Origin: Vermamoeba vermiformis
Taxonomy: Eukaryota > Tubulinea > Echinamoebida
Assembly (NCBI GenBank): GCA_045837725.1
Contig: JBEWZL010000166.1
Span: 124,001 to 188,000, forward strand
Length of the DNA: 64,000 nt
Direction: 5' to 3'
Under the pieces are notes generated by a model. That model was not told the origin of the DNA. It searched no databases and saw only the letters and a list, made by a program, of their open reading frames with translations. Below are positions 45,887 through 57,602 of this stretch, one piece after another. Made by a program: the position numbers and the translations under genes. The first letter of the stretch is position 1, and each line of letters opens with the position of its first letter.

Positions 45887-48800
45887 TTATTTCCTGCCCA
45901 ACAAGAGCTCTTCAGGCGGGGTGAAGTGAGGCTCGTAAATGTCAATGCGTTTGCGTGTGATGCTCGGTCCGCCGCTGTAAATCGAGATGAAATAGTCCCA
46001 CACCTCTTTCGTCACACCTCTGTAGTCAACTCCGCGCTTCAGGCCTGGCTTGGGTGTGCCATCAGCTTTCAGCAGAATTGAATTGTCAATCGGTCCTGGC
46101 GGCTCTTGTCGTGTTCCTGCGCGGTTGTCGTTAATTAATGCTACGCGTATTATAAAAAATAATTAGAACATACGCCTCAGCACGAATGCGCGCCAGTCGT
46201 CCAGCCACGGTTTGTTGATCAAGTACCAGGCCTCATTCTCGCCAATCTCTTGTCGGTCCAGCAATGTGATTTGTGCTTTTTCTGTGTCACATCGCTTTTG
46301 AATGGTTTGTGCGTCCTATTGGGCATATTAATATCGTTATTATCATTAGCGGGGTTATACGTACTTGACATATATTACAAATAGGCGAATCAATTTTGAT
46401 CTCCAAGTACGACCAATCAATGTTGTCGAGTGTCAATGTCGTGCTGTCCTCGTGGTGCGTGCTCGTGCCGTTCATCTCGTGAGTGTTGTTGTTGGAGTGC
46501 AGGTGCACGTCCTTGTCTTTCTTGTTGTTGATGTGACTCGTACTCTTGCCTGGCGAGCGCGACAGTTTGACTGATTTGCGCGGACTGACAGATCCGCTCG
46601 AGGACTTCAAATCTTTCTTTTTACCGCCACTAGTGCCGTTGATATTAATAGCGCCGCTCGATTGAGTGCCGTCACTGTGTGCTGCAGTGCCATTCATCTC
46701 ACTGCTAGTACTCGTTGGTTTCTTCTTGCTGATCTTTTGTCGGTACTCGCGCCACTGTTGGCTGATCACGCGTGGGTGATACATCGCTGCAAACTGTTTC
46801 AACACTGCACGAGGCACGGCCACGAGTCTCGGCGACAGTCCACTTGAGGCCACGTGACGTGCTAATAGCCCGTGTTTGCAACGAATAGACCGCGCTGAGA
46901 GTGGGCCTGGATTGGTCATAGCTTTCCCACCGCTCGAGCCACACGCGCGGGATCCACGCCAAGTTGTTTGGGTTCTGAATGAGACACGTGTCAATTTCAA
47001 CTGAGAAGAATTCCCATTGAAAACTTACCTTCTCGCGCAGTGCCTGGTCGATGAGTCTGTGCTGTTCAATCTGTTTGGCCGTTGGTTTCTTGACGTAGAA
47101 GAGCAGATAGGCCTCGCGACCTGCCACGTCATCAGCGGACACGTCACTCACGTACTTGTCGTCGAACTCTTGCCACTTGTTTGCCGCACGATTGAAGCAG
47201 TAGGACACGTAGTGACCGCCACTGTACCCTCCGCGGTGATTGACGACAGAGACGAGTTCGTAGTTAGTGGTGAATGGAAAGTCAGTCGGCAAGTCATTCT
47301 TTTTCTTGTCGTCGTCATCGAGCTGGACGCAGAACGGTGAAATGTCCAAGTTGTCAAGTGGAAACACGACTGTGTCGCTGATCTTAGTGCCAAACAGTGT
47401 ATCGTGCTTGAATCTCTTCAAATGAATGCATAGGACCTATGAGTAATGTTTAGTAACGGATTGCTAAGAAAATAAAATAGATTAGGATTAATGTACCTCA
47501 GGAGGCTTGAATATCGATAGAGTCTTCTTAGCATCAACAGTCTTCTTGCAATTATCGCATTTGTATTTGTTGTTACCAGTCAAGTCGTCTGTCACGCAGT
47601 AGCCGTGAAGACAATCGACCAGATCCACTTTACGATTTGTAAGGCTGCGAAGTGTTAGTATATCTGGGACTATAGTATTGATACATGAACATACCCGACG
47701 TAGTTGACTAATGATCCAAACCAGCCTTCTTTCCTCGGTGTTTCAGTTTTTTCTTCGCAGAAGATCTGCTTTCTTTTTGAGACTTTTTCAGAGGTCTTAG
47801 AGTCTCGTGGAATACTGACAGACAGCTCGAAAAATACTTCCCTAGTGTCTGATACCTATACGGGTGGATGGTGAGTCCCATAGTTAATCGCGTACTGGAT
47901 TATTTTGCGCAGAATTTCTTCGGAGAAAATTTGGCTGATAAAATTGAGACTTACATTGCCGCAATTACAGCACTGTACTCGACTCAATAGGGTGCCTTCA
48001 AATATGTCTGAGATGATAGACTTGTAAGATTTCTTCCGTTCTTTTGGTATTTCTTTCTTGGTGTCAATTTCCATCGGAGTTTGTTTTGTACTGGATCTGC
48101 TCGAAGAAGTTGAAGTTGAAGCAGTGCTACTAGAGGACATTGAGCCAGGAGTACGAGGACTAGTGCTATGATTATCTCGCGAGAATTGGGTTCTTCTCGA
48201 AGGAGATCCCGAGGCCTTTGATGGCGACAAGGATCCGGGCGAAGTTGCCAACGTACTGTTCGATTTTTTCTTCCTAGCAATAGGTATGCTAGGCGAAGTT
48301 CCATTATTAAGACTGTTAGTATTATTTGAGCTGTTCTGTTGCGGATCTGGTTCAGTTTTTTCCTCGACTGGATCTATGTCCTCAGCCTCGTCATCAACAA
48401 ACGACTCTTCTTTTAGATATTCATGAAGCACGTTCAAGAATGTCGTCAAGCATTCTTGCGAGTCTTGTTGCGCGTAACCTCTGAACATCGGATTGACTTC
48501 CGCTAGATCTCGGAACAAATTTACAGGACTGACTGAGGAGCTAAACAACAATACCAATAATTAATACATATTCACTATATCAATAACAAAGTGGTTCGGG
48601 ACGTACTAGGTGCCGCTCCAAAGTGCATCCAAGAGGTTGCACCAGTTGTGGACCATGCTCTTGCGTGTTTGCAGTTCAATAACTGGTCGCAGTCGCGTCA
48701 TGAGCTGTGTGAAGGGCGGTGTGTGCGATAGTGCTTGCACCGCTGCATTCATGAAACACGTGTTGCCCAGATTGCTCAAGCCACACGCACCTTAAAATAG

Positions 48801-49701
48801 TCAAAAATTGATCGGTGAGCATATTATTTCGAGTTGTATTGTTATATTAATGTACCTGGTGTATATTTGGTCGTGCCTATTTCAAAATCACCTTCTTTTT
48901 CGGGCTGTTGAAAAGAATTAAAAAAATTATTACACATGGATTTAAATAGGACAATAGTCGGATATTAATACTCTATTTTTAACAGAAAGAATTTTAGAAA
49001 ATTAATTTAATTAAAATATTTGGTGCTGACGTCTAATCAACGAAGTAGATCTGATCGGGATAAATAAATAAAAGACCAGGTGATTACTTACAAGAGGAGG
49101 CACTAGTAGCTCTAATATTCGTTCCATAGACTTGCGTACTTTTTGATTTTGTTCTAATTCTAGTCGATATTCGTCATCGCAACTGTAACACCATATTTGA
49201 CGCGAAGCTAAATTAATGCAAATGCCGTGCTGTAATAATATAATATTAATATGGTATTTATTTTAATATTAATGGTCATATTACGGTATTATTTATTTAT
49301 TTAGTGAATATTTTTTTACCTTTTTCTCGGTGTCATTAAAGTGCTGCAGACAATGTTTGTTTTGTGATCGGCCACAGCCAATAAAATTACAATTAGCCTA
49401 TTTAAAATAATATGGGCGATTAATTATTTTATTGAGGGCTGAACCGAATATAATTTATTTACCTTAAAGCAAGACCATACTAAGGGAACTGACAAATTGC
49501 ATAATTCGCATTGGATTATCTTATTTCGATTTTTCAATAGGTCCTAATATTTATCAAATTAATATGGGAATTAATTATCGAAAATTTGAAAATTCAGTTG
49601 CGATCAGATGCACTTACAGCTACTTCTTTATACTTTTGATATATTTTATCTTCAGCACCTGGCTGATTTAGCTCCAGTGCCACGTGATGACATGGTATCA
49701 T
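45887..49701 (-). CDS. Ubiquitin carboxyl-terminal hydrolase with ZnF-UBP and DUSP regions (USP20/33-like)
   Basis: From ATG 49701 (MIPCHHVALELNQPGAEDKI). A ZnF-UBP domain (IIQCELCNLSVPLVWSC, CNFIGCGRSQNKHCLQHF, IWCYSCDDEYRLELEQN) is followed by the catalytic Cys box GACGLSNLGNTCFMNAAVQA and the blocking-loop region FRGYAQQDSQECLTTFLNVL. A long Ser/Thr-rich insertion (about 48050-48350, SPGSLSPSKASGSPS) separates this from the second half: zinc ribbon YKCDNCKKTVDAKKTL, LCIHLKRFKHDTLF, and the His box GGYSGGHYVSYCFNRAANKW with DDKYVSDV. After it come DUSP-like segments (WIPRVWLERW..., EAWYLINKPWLDDWRAFVLR, YRGVTKEVWDYFISIYSGGP), as in USP20/USP33. All catalytic residues look intact. It removes ubiquitin from substrates. 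The intron at about 46977-47030 has a near-copy of the TGACACGTGTCA palindrome. Confidence 0.88.
46982..46993. promoter_or_regulatory. Intronic palindrome copy, one mismatch (AGACACGTGTCA)
   Basis: Inside the USP20/33-like intron GTAAGTTTTCAATGGG..CATTCAG. On the gene strand it reads TTGACACGTGTCTC. It is listed because exact copies occur in introns of other genes in this window. Confidence 0.45.
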
Positions 49702-50186
49702 GGTCTTGCATTGAAAAATAAATAAATAATAAGGAAGAAGTTTATTTCGCTTGAATACTTTTCGAGAACACCACACGTGGTGATAAATATTGTTCTGACG
49801 TAATATAATCGCGTCCCTATGCTACTATTGGTTCACGGAGTGCCGTTTCGCTGATCTTGGGAATCTGACAGTAAAAATTTACTGCCCTGTTAATGATATT
49901 GAAATGTGACGGTCACAATTGCTGTCTAGGTTAATTTGGAATTATACTCGTAAAGTTCTTATTTAAACCGTAATCAGAAACTTCGTAATAGAATTTCTAC
50001 GCGGTGATTTATTGTCCGCTTTTCTTAATTACTACCACAAGCTACTTAACACATGGCTGTATTGTTTGGTGTTATTTAGCGCAGTAGTAATCGCCAAGAA
50101 ATTAGCTTGAAACGAAAATATTTATTTTGTTGTCAAATTCTGGATCAAAGAGCAAATGACACATTGATATAGGGTATTTTTTGGTG

Positions 50187-50219
<33 letters not shown>

Positions 50220-50236
50220 CGTAATATTCCTGTAAA
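49702..50236. other. Divergent promoter region between two USP genes, with T17A16 tract
   Basis: About 535 bases shared by the minus-strand USP20/33-like gene and the plus-strand USP53/54-like gene. At 50187-50219, seventeen T are followed directly by sixteen A, a perfect self-complementary tract 17 bases before the ATG at 50237. It is likely part of the promoter. No coding potential seen. Confidence 0.6.
50187..50219. repeat. T17A16 palindromic homopolymer
   Basis: A perfect T17A16 inverted homopolymer immediately upstream of the USP53/54-like start codon. A similar T24A6 run lies at 45815-45844, so the tracts bracket the USP20/33-like gene. Confidence 0.85.
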
Positions 50237-52316
50237 ATGGCAGATTTAAATGAGGTGCATGAAATTAGAAAGCTTGAAGACTTGTTCTACAGCGGTATCA
50301 TTGGCAAAGAAGAGTTGGAGCGTAGAAAACAAGAGTATTTTGAGCAGAAGAAGTACGTATAGTAATTATAGTGTTGGTTATACTATTATTAATTATTAAT
50401 TATTATAATTAATTGAATATTAATAACAATTCTGTTGCAAAAAATAGGCGTCTTCAAGAATTAGCCTCAGATGGATTGGCTAATAAATATTTGGCAAATG
50501 CAGTCGGGTAATTATATTATTTAAACACGATATTTCCTTGGTTAATCATATTTCTCGTCGAACTAAACCACATCCCACTTCGTCTTGTCAAATTTGAGAC
50601 TAGTATTGATTGTAATAATAGATTTGATACACCTATCAAACGAAGAGCATATGAAATGCGTGCGGAGCGACAAGAGAAGTTCAATATGCACGAACTGTCG
50701 GATGTGATGAACGTCAATAATGAGATCTTAGAACAAGAAGCTGCTCAGCAAGCCAATTTCCTTGTAAATACTAAACCTGTATATAGCGACAATAGGATAT
50801 CATTTGGCGAGGCAGTGGTACGTATTTGACTCGAATTCTCAAACTCAATCTGATTTTAACTCAACTTTGTAGCAAATGAACGGCGTTAAAGGCTTGAATA
50901 ATGGTTATGGCGAGAACAATTGCTTCTTGGTAAGCCATTGTCATATTGACACGTAATTATTGGTACTAAGGCGCAATTTCTTTGATAGAACGTTGTGATC
51001 CAAAGTCTGTATCATTTAGAAGGGTTCAGAAACAGTTTTATTTGTTTTGATGAGCACACGCATATGAATCCATGCGTATTTTGTGCACTGAAGGTAATTT
51101 AGCTTAGTTTTATTATTTTTCAATCTGAATGAATTTTCAGCTCGATCTAACTAACTCTTGTTTTGTCTAGACTATATTCACTCAATACGAGTACAGCGAG
51201 TCTATAGTTATTCCGCCTAACGTACTGCGCGAGGCATTGAGTCAGTTGTACAAGCGAGAACAGAAATTTCAAATGGGCGAGTACGACGATGCTGCTGAGA
51301 CCATTGTAAGGCCTTAATAGGCATATGAATGGCTAGATAGTATAGCTATTAATGATTGGTGATATTAGGATGCCTTGTTGATGTGCATTCATGAAAGTGT
51401 AATCGGATCCAAGCGCGGCGAAGACAAGATCTGCAATCCTCGTTGTTTAGTGCACGAACTCATGTCAGTCTCGATATCAGCTTCGGTAAGACAAATATTG
51501 TTATATTAATAGCGCTATAACACCTTATCTAGGCCGATTGTTCGTGCAGCGAATCCAGCGAGCCAATGACTTTCTCAGAATTCATTCATTACGTCTCAGC
51601 TGATGCTGTTTGGTACGATAACAAGCAATATATAATATAAGTCACTAATATAATGCATTACTAGCGAGGCTAAGAAGTCATTCAGCACTTATTCATGGTC
51701 TGAATTGCTGCGTACTGTAACTGAAACAGATCTCAAGACTTGCGGCAATAAGGTGCGTTAAGACATGTACTAAAGTATACTTATATGTATTAATATGTTT
51801 ATATTGCAGAAATGCAAGAAGAGGAATGTAGTTCGGTATTCGATGTTAACGGATCCAGCCATTCTGACTGTTGGTGTTATTTGGTCCTCTGATCAATTAG
51901 AGAAGGCCTTTATTAATTCATTCATGACATCTATCGACTTGAATCTATTCTCTGACCAGTAAGAACATAATTGAAAATCGGATCCATTTTATTAATTTAT
52001 TTTCGAAGGTTATTTACGCGAGTAGAGAAGCCGAGGAAGTATAGATTGAAAGGACTGATTGCTTATTATGGCAAGCACTATGTAGCGTTCTTCAATATAC
52101 AAGACAAGTGGATCTGCTTTGATGACCGACAGATCTTGCAAGTAAGTCGTTACACGGGCTTGAACAATAACTCACCGCGTGTAAATATAACATATACGTA
52201 TATGATACTAATGCAATGCCTAATAGGTCGGAGATAACTGGGAGAGCGTTGTTAACAAGTGCACTGCGGGTCGTTATCAGCCACACATTCTGTGGTACGA
52301 AATGGCTGATTTTTGA
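50237..52316 (+). CDS. USP53/54-like ubiquitin hydrolase family protein
   Basis: The N-terminal coiled coil MADLNEVHEIRKLEDLFYSG leads to a USP domain with the USP53/54 signature: GLNNGYGENNCFLNVVIQSL then YHLEGFRNSF, THMNPCVFCALKTIFTQYEY, QKFQMGEYDDAAETIDALLM, HESVIGSKRGED, CSCSESSEPMTFSEFIHYVS, LTVGVIWSSDQLEKAF, and the His region LKGLIAYYGKHYVAFF followed by KWICFDDRQILQVG and VVNKCTAGRYQPHILWYEM. Human USP53/USP54 align through every one of these blocks. The Cys (ENNCFLN) and His (GKHYVAFF) are present, while the third residue is Asp (FDDRQ). Long regarded as inactive in animals, the group is now known to include K63-chain-cutting enzymes, so activity here is open. About ten introns of roughly 50 nt. 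TGA at 52314. Confidence 0.88.
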
Positions 52317-52429
52317 ATTTCAATTGGATTCAGTCTGCAAGTCTGGGGCGCCCTGGTTTAACTGAAATAAAAACTCGCCGGCGAGACTTTTTCACTCTAA
52401 AAACAAACCCCAATACAAACAACAACTTA

Positions 52430-52633
52430 ATGGCTCAAGTACAACCCGCAAAAGAAGGATTTGGTGCGTAAATTCTTGGTCTACTCTAGTTACCATTGAA
52501 GCTAATTCTCTCTTTAGCACCTTCTCCTGTCCTAACTCCGGAACAATTAGCTGCACTTGTGGAGAAAATCACGCTTAATCAAGGTAAATGTTGGATGAGA
52601 GAAATGGTCGTGTCAAAGGCATCAAATTCCTAA
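52430..52633 (+). CDS. Small putative gene, about 50 residues
   Basis: ATG at 52430 gives MAQVQPAKEGF, a GT-AG intron (GTGCGTAAATTC..CTCTTTAG) and then APSPVLTPEQLAALVEKITL NQ, running to TAA at 52633 if the next GTAAATG is not used as a donor. The leader and the clean intron look real. The product is too short to assign and may be the first part of a longer gene whose later exons I cannot find. Confidence 0.35.
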
Positions 52634-53104
52634 AGGCTGACCACTAACCAATGATCATAATCATAATTGGGGGCTTGGATTGAATTTTAATTCTTTAAAA
52701 CATTTTATTGAAATCTCTCGTAATATGCAAAATCTTGAAACGACAGCACTCACAACGTTGAGTTTTCAATCATTTAAACATATTTAAATATACTGACGCT
52801 GTCGCTAATCTATCACAGCGAATTCTGACTGTAATTCAGAATAGATAGCGTTTATACAGGATATTTCGTTAACTTATTTAACGACAATCCTATTTAAGTC
52901 AGATTGCATAAGATGTATAAACTAAGGCAATCAAGTTGAACTCGCAGTACAATCTGTAGACTATTCGTTGTATTAATTAACCAGTTGTAACGTGATTTTC
53001 GCGGATAAATCATTAACGTAGTGAAGCGCATCAAATGCAATGATTGCGTATGAATTCAACCTGAACCCACCCAATTATTAACATTGTTATCAAAATCAAA
53101 TTAA
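52634..53104. other. Intergenic region with a nested inverted repeat
   Basis: About 470 bases with no gene. At 52803-52850 an outer arm CGCTAATCTAT pairs with ATAGATAGCG (one bulge), enclosing an inner hairpin ATTCTGA (52822-52828) / TCAGAAT (52836-52842). It could fold as a structured RNA or act as a palindromic DNA site. Confidence 0.45.
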
Positions 53105-53839
53105 ATGCAAATAGTTAGAATTAGACATTTGAATCTCGAATCAGACACTAAAACAAGTTTAGATCCTCGCTTGCGCGAGACGTACCACACCTTGATAGAC
53201 GACAGTGGACTTGCCGAATCCGTTAAACAGGCGTTGAAGATAAAGAGCCCAACACGGATGCACACTGAAGTGCTAGAATCTGTAGCTCTTGATTCGCGAG
53301 TCAAACCGAACTTGCTCAAAAGTACTTGCCCCAAACGACTGTTCATTACCGAGCCAAAAGGTGCTACGAAACCCTTCATACTTGTTAAGAATCTGAAAGA
53401 TGCAGATCTTGATGATGTAGGATACTTAACAGGTGAAAATTCTGGCCAGGGTATAGACGCACTGGAAATTAGAAAATTGAGCGAATCCGAGTACGACTTG
53501 AATTTTATTCAAATGAAGATGGGTTCTACTCCTGTCAACGCATCCACAGGCAAAAACAATGCATCTAGATCTGCGTATGCAATTGTAGGTCACTTTGCAG
53601 ATCCGGAGAATAACCCAAGCTCTATACTCGCGCAGTACGTGAGAGCGTTTAGAACAGCCTTCGGTCACCCTGTTACATTCAAGGTCAAGAGAAGCGTTTG
53701 GGTAACGGTGCAACCAAATGCTGGTGCAGTGAAGCTATTAAAAGCAAATCACTTCGAAATAACCCTACTCAAAGATATTTGGTCGGATAGCGTTCTGAAG
53801 TACGCTAGAAACGTAAACTTACCCCACATATTCGAGTAA
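53105..53839 (+). CDS. Intronless protein with restriction-endonuclease-like motif, function unknown
   Basis: A single exon of 244 residues, ATG at 53105 (MQIVRIRHLNLESDTKTSLD). The middle contains ENSGQGIDALEIRKL, then DLNFIQMKMGSTPV. A conserved-looking 'GIDA..' Asp, a hydrophobic strand and Q-x-K are what one expects of the PD-(D/E)XK nuclease core, in the Q-x-K variant seen in several effector families. It is followed by a helix-rich end (ILAQYVRAFRTAFGHPVTFK, then VKLLKANHFEITLLKDIW). The nuclease reading is inference from one motif. No signal peptide, no membrane segment. Intronless, unlike most neighbours. The P-loop NTPase at 10975 and this protein are the two genes here that resemble Crinkler-type modules. 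Confidence 0.6.
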   Translation: MQIVRIRHLNLESDTKTSLDPRLRETYHTLIDDSGLAESVKQALKIKSPTRMHTEVLESVALDSRVKPNLLKSTCPKRLFITEPKGATKPFILVKNLKDADLDDVGYLTGENSGQGIDALEIRKLSESEYDLNFIQMKMGSTPVNASTGKNNASRSAYAIVGHFADPENNPSSILAQYVRAFRTAFGHPVTFKVKRSVWVTVQPNAGAVKLLKANHFEITLLKDIWSDSVLKYARNVNLPHIFE

Positions 53840-53958
53840 ACGCCACTGCCTTTATTTGTAAATAGAATAAATGAGATTTGCATCTCAAGTGCGATTACCG
53901 TTGGATCACTACTTTCCTTTCGATTCTTTCGAACGATTTATTTACAATTATTAGTTAT

Positions 53959-56900
53959 CTATTTGACAGGCAGACCTTTCATGGAGCCCCATCGCTTGCC
54001 CATCTTCAAATTGACGGGCAGTGGCACATCCAATTCAATGACGCTCTCCATAGTGCTCTTCAATATCTTCGCGAGCTCTTCAACGTTCTGCTCTTCGACT
54101 TCGTAAATCAACTCGTCGTGGATCTGCAGCAACAGACGTGTGGTTGAGTCGTGAATCTTTTCGTCCACTTTAATCATGGCCATTTTAACCACATCAGCAG
54201 CTGTGCCTTGAATAACTGTGTTCACGGCCTAGTGCTCGTGTCAGTACCGCGAATTAGAGTGGTGATAGTACGTACTTGTCTTTCAGCCTTGTTTGCGTCC
54301 TCGCCATTAATGCCAGGCAACAATCGTCTTCGGTTGGTGATTGTTCTCACGCTCTTGTTCTTGTGGGCTTCCTACGTGGTGAGTGACGCGTGAGAAATGT
54401 GTTGTCGTTTTAAGACAGGGCCTATACTTACTCGTTTGGTCTCTTCAATGAACTCGTTGACTTCAGGATAGGATTGCAAAAAGCTGTCAATGAACTCTTT
54501 GGCCTCTTTCTTCGTCACATCCAAGATCTCGCTCAATGAATTGGGACCCATGCCGTACATAATGCCGTACACAAGTCTCTTTGCTTGCTCTCGCTCTGTG
54601 CTCGTCACTTGGTCCACTGGTTTTTCTGTAATATAATGTCAGTAATGTCGTTAATGACACCTGTAAACGTACTCCTCCAGTGCGAGGCGACGAGTGTGTG
54701 CACATCTTTGCCCGAATTGAAAAATGTTTTCAGAGTCTGGTCCTTGGCAATGTGTGCCATCAATCTCATTTCCAACTGCGAATAATCAGCCGCCAGCAGT
54801 ACGTAGCCCTCGGCAGCTACAAACGCATCACGCACATTGACGACTACTGGCGCAGGTGCTTCTTTGTCTTTCTCTTTGTCTTTGTCGGTAGTGCTCTCCA
54901 AAGAGAACGTTTGTGCTGTGCGCGGCAAGTTTTGCAAGTTCTACACGCGTGTTAGTATTGGTCGGTGCCACGTGCCATCCAATTTCACTTACCGGGTTCT
55001 GCGAAGACAATCGACCAGTCGCAGTGCCAGTGTGCAACAGCGTGGTGTGAATGCGGCCTTTGATCTGTTTCTTGTCGAGTGTCTCAATCCAGTTCGTTAA
55101 CATCTTCTGAATGTGTCTGTGTTGCAACACGATGCCGGGCAACGGATGTTGCTTTTGAAGGGTTCTGGGCAAGTTAAATTAGGATAGTACAGTATTATTG
55201 GCGATAATAATATGAACGTACTTGAGCACGGCCTCATTGGTAGACTGTTGGCCTTTCTTGCCGACTCGTTCTTTTTTCGTCTCCGGCTTGAGTCGCAGTT
55301 TATCGAACAAAATGGCTGAAATGCGTTGCGGACTAGTCAGTGGCACGGATTGGCCTGTCACACGCTCCGCTTCGTTCTGCAAGTCCAACAGTTTCTTTTG
55401 CAAGGTCTGTTCGCACTTGAGCAACTGTTCGTTGTCAAATCCCATGCCCCAGATCTCCATCTTACTCAAAATGGGAACTACAACCATTTCCTAATAAGGG
55501 AAATATCAGATAATGCTGCACAATAAAGGTCAACTTTCTCATACCTGCTCGACAAATATCTTCATGAGGCCCTCTTTCTCGAGCAGTGCCTCCAAGTGAA
55601 CCATCAACCTGAAGCACAGCATCATGTCCTTGAACAATATCGCGTAAGGCGATGTGAATAGCGTGGGCTGTTCAATCTTCTCGGCCAAGTACTTCTCAAC
55701 CAGGCTCAAAAAGTGGTAGCTCTCGTCTTCAGGTGAGTACACCCACGCTGCAATTTGCGGATCCAACAAGTTGCGCGGTCGCACTAAACAAGCGTTAGTA
55801 GATGAAAGTAACTCAAATAAAACTCACTTTTCATATTGTACGAGAACAACGGCTTCAAAGCATTCTTCGTGTCGTAACAGATCTTGTTCTTGATCTTGTC
55901 ACTCTCCAAAAACTCTATCAAAAAGTTGTAGCGCTGTTCTAGTGGCACAAAATCCACTTGATCGTCTTTGGGTGCTGAGGGCTTCAAATTGACAAAATAG
56001 GGCTTGTTGGCCTTGGTCGGATACACCACTATGCCACGAGCCTCGCGCACTGCGACTGACTTCTCGCTGACTTTATGCTGCAGTAACACATTAGCCATAC
56101 TGAAGATCTAATAATGCGATGCTTACCGGTGACTCAATTCGTCTGAAAATATTGCCGTCAACTTTGTCAATGACACTCCAACAGATGTACTGGTGCTTGG
56201 GATCGTAGACTGCTTGTTTGAATGCTTCAAATGCGAGTGAATTAGCGCACGCGTCAATGAACGCGTCCGATTGTTTGGTGGTAGGACTGGTCTTCGAGTG
56301 AGCGGGCGGTGTCTTCTTAGTTTCAGTGCTCACAGGCTTTGTCGGTGTTGCATCGACGAGTGTGTCACTCGTAGCTAACAGTGCAGGGTCTGAGGGGCCT
56401 TTGATGAGTGCTGGCAATGCGCTGCGAGGTGGCTTTGGTGCAGGCTTGGGCTTGCTCTTTTCAATCATCTCTGCAGCCGTGGCATCAGCAGGCACGCTCT
56501 TCTTCTTCTTGTAGGCCTTCTTGCGCTGCACGGGTGCTGAGGGGTCCACGTGCACTGTCTCGTAGCTCTGCGTGGTGGCACCACTCACGTTACCAGGCTT
56601 GGCTGTCTCCATGAAATCATCGCTCGGCTCGTCTTTGTCCTCTTGACTGAACAACGACTCACTCGAGCTCTTAATGCTCTCGCCTTCAACATCGCTGTCC
56701 TCCTCCTTGTTGTTGTTGTTGTTCGTTTCTTGTCGTCGTCTGAACTTTCAAACAACGAGTCGTGCTCCTCGCGCTTGGCTTCTTTTTTCTTCGGAAATTT
56801 AGTGGGCAATCGATTTGTTTCTATAAAAGGAAATCAATATTATTGCAGTCATAATAACAACTTGCAACCTACCTCCTTCGTCGTCGGATCCAAAGAACGT

Positions 56901-57602
56901 GTCCAGAAATTCCTTGTGCGAATTGAGTTCGTCCTCAACAGGTGTCATGTCGATCTCTTGAGTCTATAGTAGATATGATATCAATATTGGTGTTGGATAT
57001 TTAGCAAGTATCGCGAGGTCATGTAGCGGCAGATGGAGAACGTACTTTCTCAGGCGTCTTTTCGATTTTACGTCGTTTAGGACTCTCTTCGTCATCACCT
57101 TCGTGTTTTCTTTTATTGGGGCTAATTGTGTCGCTCACTTTGGTCGGTGTTGATTGAGATTCGCTCTGAGACTCATCCGTTTTCTTCAACAAGATTAATT
57201 TCAACCAAAAAAATTATAGCAATATTATCCTTACTTTAGCTCGCGAAAAAAATGAGTCAATGCTCTGTTGCATGCCTTTAGCCGCGGATGGACTTTTCTT
57301 CTTTATTTTAATATTAGTTTAAAATCGATCAATTTGCTTTATGATGATTATAATTCAGTATTAAAAATATGAATAAAGGAGCAGCTTTGGAAAAAATTGT
57401 TTCGCTCGATCCAGCACGATAAATTGTAGAAAAATCAGCAGAAAATAGAATAATATTGCACTCCCACGACAATAATTTATGACATTACGTTGTATCATAT
57501 ATCACATACAGCAAGTCGTTTAGCAGGCGGAGAAGATTTTTTAGAGGATTGGCTCGCTGGTGACTTTTGTTTTTTAGGCTTTGTAATCCACTCGTCTTCC
57601 AT
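53959..57602 (-). CDS. POLN: DNA polymerase family A, POLN/POLQ-type polymerase
   Basis: Starts at 57602 (MEDEWITKPKKQKSPASQSS). The long disordered N-terminal region carries a PCNA-box-like QQSIDSFF (near 57265). A degenerate exonuclease-like domain (LLDPQIAAWVYSPEDESYHF) precedes the polymerase core: TATGRLSSQNP|NLQNLPR, motif A LLAADYSQLEMRLMAHIAKD, motif B REQAKRLVYGIMYGMGPNSL, AERQ|AVNTVIQGTAADVVKM and motif C RLLLQIHDELIYEV, ending SMKGLPVK at 53959. Human POLN matches segment by segment. Family A nu/theta enzymes act in interstrand-crosslink and break repair in the nucleus. No helicase domain is present, so POLN rather than full POLQ. In the acidic linker (near 56740) the frame changes from ..SSDDDK to ETNNNNNKEEDSDVEGE in an (AAC)n-rich stretch without a possible intron. 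Confidence 0.88.

Noticed and set aside
46365-47340. Plus-strand frames rich in Val/Leu over the USP20/33-like gene
   Set aside because: They are the antisense of Asn/Gln/Asp-rich exons of the USP gene.
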